From NCBI GenBank assembly GCA_022842885.1, contig JALHOR010000002.1, positions 52,127-116,126 on the forward strand: DNA of 64,000 bases, written 5' to 3'. Under the pieces are notes generated by a model. That model did no database searches. It worked only from the letters and a program-made list of their open reading frames with translations, and was not told the DNA's origin. Shown piece after piece: positions 58,404 to 64,000 of the stretch. The DNA comes from Anaerolineae bacterium (GTDB lineage: Bacteria > Chloroflexota > Anaerolineae > Aggregatilineales > Phototrophicaceae). Every line of letters starts with the position of its first letter. Position 1 is the stretch's first letter. Made by a program: the position numbers and the translations under genes.

Positions 58404-61400
58404 ATGAGTGTTGCAATTACCCCGGATTTAGGGCGGCGTTATCGGTTGGATAAAGAATTAGGGCGTGGGGGTATGGGGATTGTTTACCGTGCCTATGACC
58501 GCTTAACAGGCGATGCGGTTGCCTTAAAAACAGTGACCACTTTAGCTCCTACCATCGCTCAAGACTCAACTGTAGGGGCTGATTTTCGGTTGCGTTTGGC
58601 GCATGAATTTAGAATTGCTGCGTCGCTTTGCCATCCTTATGTGATTCGGGTGCTGGATTATGGATTTGATAGTGACTTGCTGCCTTATTTCACCATGCAA
58701 CTGCTGGATAGCGCCCAACCGTTGTTTGAACCCGGTACAACTGTTTCATTTGAAAATACCTTACGCCTGTTGATGCAAACCTTACAAGCATTAACCTATC
58801 TGCATCGGAATCATGTGTTGCATTTAGATTTAAAACCGGAAAATGTATTAATTGTTCAGCAACAGGTCAAAGTGGTTGATTTTGGTATCGCAGCGGTGCG
58901 TGGAGAAACCAGTGATGACGAAAATGAAAATATATCAGGGACCCTAACTTATATTGCTCCCGAATTGCTGATAGGAACTGCCCCATCCCCGCCTTCTGAT
59001 TTATACGCGGTGGGCATTATGTTTTATGAATTGCTCACTGGACAGCATCCTTTTGATACTACAACGGCTTCGACGCTGGTGCGCGATACACTCTATACGC
59101 CGCCCGATTTAACCCATCCAGATATACCGGATTATTTAGTGCCCATCTTAGAAAAACTACTGCATAAAGACCCGGAAGAACGCTATCAAGATGCCGCCCA
59201 AGTGTTGGTAGATTTACAAGAGGTCATAGATGCTGATTTCCCGCAAGAAACGCTCTCGATCCGCGAAAGTTTTTTGCAATCTGCCGTGTTTGTGGGACGT
59301 GATGATATTCTGCGCGACTTAAACAATGCTTTCCGCGATGCCTCCGATAATAAAGGTAGTTTATGGCTGATTGGCGGCGAAAACGGCGTGGGCAAATCGC
59401 GCCTCTTATCTGAATTGCATACTCAAACATTGGTGCGGGGTGCCTTGGTGCTGCGTGGGCAAGCAATTCAAGAAGGTGGCAATGCTTATCATTTATGGTC
59501 AGAGGTGGTACGCCGCCTCGTCGTCATGACAGACATCACCGACCAAGAAGCCAGTATCCTTAAACCCCTTATCCCAGATATGGATGTCTTGCTAGAAAAA
59601 ACGATTCCCCCTGCCCCATTCTTAGAAGGTAGTGCTGCCCAAGACCGTTTGGCAGATACCCTAGAAAAAATTCTGATTCGCCAACGCCAGCCTTTGGTCA
59701 TTCTGTTGGAAGATTTACATTGGGCAGACTCTGCCAGTCTCTTTTTGCTCAAACATTTGCAGCAAAACATTATAGGGACAAACTGGTTGCTCGTCGCCAC
59801 CTATCGGGATGATGAAGTGCCAGATTTTCCAGAACAATTTCCGGGCATATTGGTATCTCGCTTAACTCGTTTGACAACGACGGAAATGATGCTGCTTTGC
59901 CAAGCAATTTTGGGCAATGCCGGACAGCGGGAAGATTTGCTTGAACTACTGCGGCGCGAAACCGATGGCAATGTGTTGTTTATGGTGGAAATCCTGCGAA
60001 CATTGGCAGATGAAGCCGGTAATCTTGATCGTATTCAAGAAATGCAATTACCGGAAAGTATCCTCAGTGGTGGCATTGTTGCCACGATTCAACATCGGCT
60101 TAAACGTATCCCAGACTATGCTTTGTATCCGCTGCGCCTAGCCGCAGTGATGGGGCGTGAACTAGATTTAAGATTGTTGCAAACTGCCCTGCCAGAGCTA
60201 AAAATGGAAACATGGTTGCTGGATTGCAATTATGCTAGTGTTTTAGATGTCGAAGGCGATGAATGGCATTTTAATCATAATCGGATGCGCGATATTTTAA
60301 TCGCGGAAACGCCGTCGGAATTGACTATCGAATTACATCGCCGCACCGCCGATGCCATCACCAAACTTTATGGTGACAATTATGCACAGCCGGGAGCAAT
60401 GGCATTGCACTTGGAGCAAGCGGGTGATTTTGAAGATGCTGCCCGCTGGTATCTACGGGCTGGCAAAAAAGCAGAATGGGCATATGCCCCGCAGGAAGCA
60501 ATTCATTGTTATCGTCAAGCCCTCAAATATTTGCCCCAGACCAGCGCGTATCTACCGCAATTTTTAATTGTTTATGACGGTCTAGGAAAAATGCTGCGGT
60601 GGCAGGCGCAATTTGATGAAGCCTACGAAATCTATTCAAGAATGCGCGATACAGCCCAGCAGTTGCAAGACCCCATTGAACTCGCCCACGCTTGGACAGC
60701 CCGTGCTTTGATAGGCTTATCCGATGTTCAAAGTAGTCAGGGAAAACGTGATGATTCGTATGCGACTGCACTGCAAGCCCGCGATTTAGCCGAATCTGCC
60801 GGAGACTCAGCCCGTAATGAGTTGACAGAAGCGTTAGGCAATCTTGCATGGGGATTATATCGTAAAGGCGAATATGCCGAAGCACAGGCAGCCGCAGAAC
60901 GTGGGTTACAACTTAGTCAGGAATTAAACTTATCAGGACAAATTGGGCGTAACCTGAATACACTCAGCATTGTGCATTTCATGCAAGGGGCAGCCGATAC
61001 CGCCACAGATTATATGCAGCAGGCTCTGAATATTGCACGAGAATTAGGGGATCGCCGCGACATTGCCATTAAACTAAACAATCTAGGGGAATTTGAACGC
61101 CTTACCGGACATTACCATGAGGCTATCCCCTTTTATACACAAGCACTTGAGATTTTTCAGGCAATTGGGTATCGAGATGCTGAATTGGCAATTCTGACTA
61201 ATCTCGGCAGTGTCCATGTTGCATTGCGCCAATATGCCCACGCTGAGGAATGGTTAGAACGGGTAATAGAACGCACTGCTGGAACAGAATGGTGGGGTTT
61301 ATCCGAAACCTATTTATCCTTGGCAGATGCACGGTTGGCGCAAGGAAAATCTTACGATGCCGTAACTGCGGGCGTGATGGCGTTGCAAGAAGGGCAAAAA

Positions 61401-61673
61401 TCCGGGACACCCCTTTTCATCGGGCGCGTTTGGCGCACTTTAGGGCGCATTGCCGATAACATTGATGAGCCTGTTGAAGTATTGGGCGAGTCATATTCTG
61501 TGACGCAATGTTATGGAAAAAGCTATGCCCTCTTTGAAGAACAGGCAGATGAAAAAGAACAAATAGCGACGTTAGAGCTTTGGTCAGATTGGGAAATGCA
61601 AAACGGTGATGTTGAACTGGGCATTAATCTCCAGCGTCAGATGATGGCGCTGCAACAAAAACTCAATGGGTAA
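58404..61673 (+). CDS. Ser/Thr kinase-ATPase-TPR signalling protein
   Basis: 1,089 residues from the ATG at 58404 (GGAGATG upstream; the ATG at 58383 has no ribosome site). An N-terminal eukaryotic-type kinase: glycine loop GRGGMGIVYRAYD, Lys in VALKTV, catalytic loop HLDLKPENVL (about 138), DFG in VVDFGIA, TYIAPELL. Then a STAND-type ATPase with Walker A GGENGVGKSRLL (about 325) and Walker B VILLEDLHWAD (about 434). The C-terminal 430 residues are TPR repeats (NTLSIVHFMQGAADTATDYM, NNLGEFERLTGHYHEAIPFY). This is PknK-like architecture without the usual C-terminal effector domain. Cytoplasmic. Confidence 0.9.
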   Translation: MSVAITPDLGRRYRLDKELGRGGMGIVYRAYDRLTGDAVALKTVTTLAPTIAQDSTVGADFRLRLAHEFRIAASLCHPYVIRVLDYGFDSDLLPYFTMQLLDSAQPLFEPGTTVSFENTLRLLMQTLQALTYLHRNHVLHLDLKPENVLIVQQQVKVVDFGIAAVRGETSDDENENISGTLTYIAPELLIGTAPSPPSDLYAVGIMFYELLTGQHPFDTTTASTLVRDTLYTPPDLTHPDIPDYLVPILEKLLHKDPEERYQDAAQVLVDLQEVIDADFPQETLSIRESFLQSAVFVGRDDILRDLNNAFRDASDNKGSLWLIGGENGVGKSRLLSELHTQTLVRGALVLRGQAIQEGGNAYHLWSEVVRRLVVMTDITDQEASILKPLIPDMDVLLEKTIPPAPFLEGSAAQDRLADTLEKILIRQRQPLVILLEDLHWADSASLFLLKHLQQNIIGTNWLLVATYRDDEVPDFPEQFPGILVSRLTRLTTTEMMLLCQAILGNAGQREDLLELLRRETDGNVLFMVEILRTLADEAGNLDRIQEMQLPESILSGGIVATIQHRLKRIPDYALYPLRLAAVMGRELDLRLLQTALPELKMETWLLDCNYASVLDVEGDEWHFNHNRMRDILIAETPSELTIELHRRTADAITKLYGDNYAQPGAMALHLEQAGDFEDAARWYLRAGKKAEWAYAPQEAIHCYRQALKYLPQTSAYLPQFLIVYDGLGKMLRWQAQFDEAYEIYSRMRDTAQQLQDPIELAHAWTARALIGLSDVQSSQGKRDDSYATALQARDLAESAGDSARNELTEALGNLAWGLYRKGEYAEAQAAAERGLQLSQELNLSGQIGRNLNTLSIVHFMQGAADTATDYMQQALNIARELGDRRDIAIKLNNLGEFERLTGHYHEAIPFYTQALEIFQAIGYRDAELAILTNLGSVHVALRQYAHAEEWLERVIERTAGTEWWGLSETYLSLADARLAQGKSYDAVTAGVMALQEGQKSGTPLFIGRVWRTLGRIADNIDEPVEVLGESYSVTQCYGKSYALFEEQADEKEQIATLELWSDWEMQNGDVELGINLQRQMMALQQKLNG

Positions 61674-61677
61674 CACG

Positions 61678-62751
61678 ATGAAAGATATAGATATTATCGT
61701 TTGCGGGCATCTGTGCTTAGATTTAATTCCGGGGATGCGGGGTGTAACTGCCAATTCAGTCACTATCCCCGGCAAATTGATAGAAACTGAACCTATGACA
61801 GTATCTACAGGCGGTGCGGTCTCCAATACAGGGTTGGCACTGCACCGCCTCCAAACCAATGTGCGGTTGCTGGCGCTGGTCGGCGATGATTTAATGAGTC
61901 AACTTATCGTGAATTTTTTACGCCAACGCGATGAGCGCCTTACAGAATTTATTCATACTAAATCTGGCGAACCTGCGTCTTATACGATTGCCTTATCACC
62001 TGAAAATGCTGACCGAACTTTTTTGCACTGCACTGGCACGAATCGCAATTTTGGGGTTGCCGATATTGATTTTGTGTTGGTAGAACGCGCCCGGATATTT
62101 CATCTGGGTTATCCGCCAATTTTGCCGCGATTGTACAATCATGATGGGCAAGAATTGGAAGCCATTTATCAGCGAGCTAAAGCTACAGGCGCTATCACAT
62201 CGCTGGATATGAGTCTGCCAGATGCTAATGGTGCAGCGGGCAAAGCCAATTGGCGCGTGATTTTGCAGCGAACTTTGCCGTATGTAGATGTTTTTCTGCC
62301 AAGTATTGATGAAATAGTGTTTATGCTGCGTCGTGCCGATTATGACGCATGGCAAGGACATACCCTACCCCATCTGAACCGTGCTTATTTAGGTAACTTG
62401 GCGGATGAGCTATTAGCGATGGGGGCTGGGCTAGTCGGTTTTAAATTGGGTGAGATGGGTATTTATGTCAAATCGCCGGGTCGTTTTGCCCCACCTGCCG
62501 AATTATGGCATTCTGCCTATGCTGTCACTGTTGCCGGAACAACGGGCGCTGGTGATGCAGCATATGCAGGCTTTTTGGCAGCATTTTTACGGGATTTGCC
62601 ACTGCAAGAGTGTTTGATGTGGGCATGTGCGGCGGGGGCGTGCTGCGTGCAAGCCCCGGACGCCACCAGCGGCGTGCGTTCTTGGGATGAAACCGCGCAG
62701 TGGTTAGCACAACAGCCACCCCTGCGCGTTCAAAAATTAGCGGGTTTTTAG
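61678..62751 (+). CDS. PfkB-family carbohydrate kinase
   Basis: 357 residues from the ATG at 61678; an ATG four codons earlier overlaps the kinase gene. Family motifs are GGAVSNTGLALHRL (first signature) and VTVAGTTGAGDAAYAGFLAA (second signature with the catalytic Asp in GAGD). Substrate unknown; ribokinase-like sugar kinases fit. It lies 4 bases after the signalling kinase gene and is convergent, with a 4-base overlap, with an oxidoreductase gene, so sugar metabolism is a plausible common theme. Confidence 0.88.
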   Translation: MKDIDIIVCGHLCLDLIPGMRGVTANSVTIPGKLIETEPMTVSTGGAVSNTGLALHRLQTNVRLLALVGDDLMSQLIVNFLRQRDERLTEFIHTKSGEPASYTIALSPENADRTFLHCTGTNRNFGVADIDFVLVERARIFHLGYPPILPRLYNHDGQELEAIYQRAKATGAITSLDMSLPDANGAAGKANWRVILQRTLPYVDVFLPSIDEIVFMLRRADYDAWQGHTLPHLNRAYLGNLADELLAMGAGLVGFKLGEMGIYVKSPGRFAPPAELWHSAYAVTVAGTTGAGDAAYAGFLAAFLRDLPLQECLMWACAAGACCVQAPDATSGVRSWDETAQWLAQQPPLRVQKLAGF

Positions 62752-63896
62752 AGCGAAATCATAGTTTTTTGCTGATGTGAAGCCAGCGCCGCTGTTAAAA
62801 TGCGGTGCTGTTGATGCGTTTCTGCCGGGGTAGCGCAGTAAAAAGGCTGCTGCATCCCGGCGCGTCCATTTGCCAGTTCATCACAAAATGCTGCCCACAT
62901 TTGTAGCAAACCATCGGAAAAGCCAAATTCAAAAATGCCGCCTGTAATCGTGGAATAGGCAGATTTGTAGCCCAAATCCACCGTTTGCCACGCTTGCTCC
63001 CCGCCCGGCTTATACTCCATGAAGCGCAGTGTTTTAGGATATTTGGACGAATATTCGATGCTGAATTTTGTTCCTAAGACGCGCAAGTACCACGTATTTG
63101 TTTCGCTCGGCGCGATACGATATGTCTGAATCGTCAGCGGAAATTGCCCATGTTCATTGTCCACTTCACAAATGAGTGTGGCATTATCCCACGTTTCACA
63201 GGGGACAATTTCACCTTTATCATTGGGACGCTCACGGACAATATTTTGCAGCGACGCCATGACTCGTGTGGGCATCCACCCAGACCGCAGCGGCACATGC
63301 AGCGCGTGCATCCCCAAATCGCCCAAGCAACCATATTCGCCGTTAAACTCAATCATGCGTTTCCAGTTGATTTTTTTGGTGGGGTCAAGGTCACTGCTGT
63401 GGAGCAATCCACAACTGGCTTCGATAATCGTGCCGAAACGCCCTTCGTTAATCGCCGCGATAATGCGTTGTGCCGCCGGAAAAAACGGAAATTCGGACGA
63501 ACAGGCAACAACTAAATCAGGGTGTTGGGCAATGGCGGCTAAAATCTGCTCGTTTGCCGCCAAATCAATCCCAAAAGGCTTCTCACCCAAAAGATGTTTG
63601 CCCGCATTCAAAATATCAATATACATTTGGGCATGTAAATGATGTGGGACAGCGCAGTAAATAACATCCACATCACTGGAGGCTAGAAGTTCGTGATAAT
63701 GCGTGGTTTTGATTTTGATGGTATCAAAATTATCGGTGAACCAATCGTGCAGCGCGACATTCGTATCACAAATGCCTGTGATAACTGGCTCAAAATCCAG
63801 ATTCAAAAAATGACACCAACGGGCTGCCGCGCTACCAAATTCGCGCCCCATCAAGCCAAGACCAATAATCCCAAAGCGCAACGGTTTTTTCGCCAT
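62748..63896 (-). CDS. Gfo/Idh/MocA-family oxidoreductase
   Basis: 382 residues. An N-terminal Rossmann domain (RFGIIGLGLMGREFG, then CAVPHHLH and LGEKPFGIDL with the family's EKP lysine) precedes a C-terminal alpha/beta domain (CGLLHSSDLDPTKKINWKRM). NAD(P)-dependent sugar or inositol dehydrogenation is likely; the exact substrate is not visible. It follows another minus-strand gene by 4 bases, so it is part of an operon entering from the right edge. Confidence 0.9.
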   Translation of the reverse strand: MAKKPLRFGIIGLGLMGREFGSAAARWCHFLNLDFEPVITGICDTNVALHDWFTDNFDTIKIKTTHYHELLASSDVDVIYCAVPHHLHAQMYIDILNAGKHLLGEKPFGIDLAANEQILAAIAQHPDLVVACSSEFPFFPAAQRIIAAINEGRFGTIIEASCGLLHSSDLDPTKKINWKRMIEFNGEYGCLGDLGMHALHVPLRSGWMPTRVMASLQNIVRERPNDKGEIVPCETWDNATLICEVDNEHGQFPLTIQTYRIAPSETNTWYLRVLGTKFSIEYSSKYPKTLRFMEYKPGGEQAWQTVDLGYKSAYSTITGGIFEFGFSDGLLQMWAAFCDELANGRAGMQQPFYCATPAETHQQHRILTAALASHQQKTMISL

Positions 63897-63900
63897 GTGC

Positions 63901-64000
63901 CTAACCCCGAATATGTTTCATAGCAGTTTCCGGTGTGGCATTTTCATGAACGACTGCCATCAAAGCGCGGGTCATGCCGGAGGGGTTATCATGCTGAATC
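63901..64000 (-). CDS. C-terminus of a gene cut by the window edge
   Basis: An open minus-strand frame ending in TAG at 63901 and reading QHDNPSGMTRALMAVVHENA, then TPETAMKHIRG. The regular codon use and 4-base spacing to the oxidoreductase gene support a real gene. The visible 32 residues do not allow a safe family call; a sugar isomerase or similar enzyme of the same pathway is only a guess. Confidence 0.6.
   Translation of the reverse strand, partial: IQHDNPSGMTRALMAVVHENATPETAMKHIRG

Overview
The window reads as chromosome of a Chloroflexota bacterium, probably Anaerolineae-like. This is inference from the style of the proteins: Thr/Pro-rich 'TPTPT' linkers, SH3b and LysM cell-wall proteins, YkuD L,D-transpeptidases, TolB-type propellers, a plant/bacterial-type sulfolipid gene, and very large secreted multidomain proteins. 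No rRNA or tRNA gene was recognised to fix the taxonomy.

Region 1 (1-24245) is ordinary chromosome. It holds a secreted cell-envelope cluster (TolB-like propeller, LysM/M23 lipoprotein, SH3b protein); an Fe-S pair (A-type carrier and a SufR-like regulator) divergent from amino-acid genes (pheA, asd); a frameshifted UDP-sulfoquinovose synthase gene; histidine genes (hisD on +, hisZ-hisG on -); two paralogous L,D-transpeptidases; an SH3-repeat protein; a TPR protein; a YigZ/IMPACT protein; a P-loop ATPase; a YhhQ-type transporter; and a tyrosine recombinase.

Region 2 (24305-45784) is an integrated mobile element of about 21.5 kb, bounded by a 17-bp direct repeat. It is packed with short genes that overlap by 1-17 bases. 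A left, minus-strand 'early' operon (32703 to 24321) encodes a primase-polymerase, a PD-(D/E)XK-like nuclease, a DEDD exonuclease, a nucleotidyltransferase-fold protein, small zinc-ribbon proteins and many tiny membrane proteins. A central XRE repressor plus membrane-anchored Mrr-type endonuclease faces it across a switch-like promoter region. A second minus-strand operon (40751 to 34072) encodes a string of tiny signal-peptide or single-TM proteins followed by large linker-rich surface proteins. That order resembles the structural block of filamentous phages. A right plus-strand operon (40887 to 45706) encodes a winged HTH, an FtsK/SpoIIIE-type ATPase, small membrane proteins, a YdjM-like protein, a DUF4417-like protein and a protein with an SSB-like acidic tail. 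No tailed-phage capsid, portal or terminase is visible, and no HUH replicase. The element is either a filamentous or membrane-associated provirus of a new kind or an AICE-like conjugative element. It is the most interesting part of the window. The only recombinase gene lies just outside the left repeat.

Region 3 (45785-64000) is chromosome again. It contains a gene for a giant exported protein of about 4,015 residues that carries both a subtilisin-type and a metzincin-type protease, a tandem LFLDK repeat, beta-helix, PPC, Ig-like and thrombospondin-3 modules. After it come a Ser/Thr kinase-ATPase-TPR regulator, a PfkB-family sugar kinase, a Gfo/Idh/MocA oxidoreductase and the end of a further gene.
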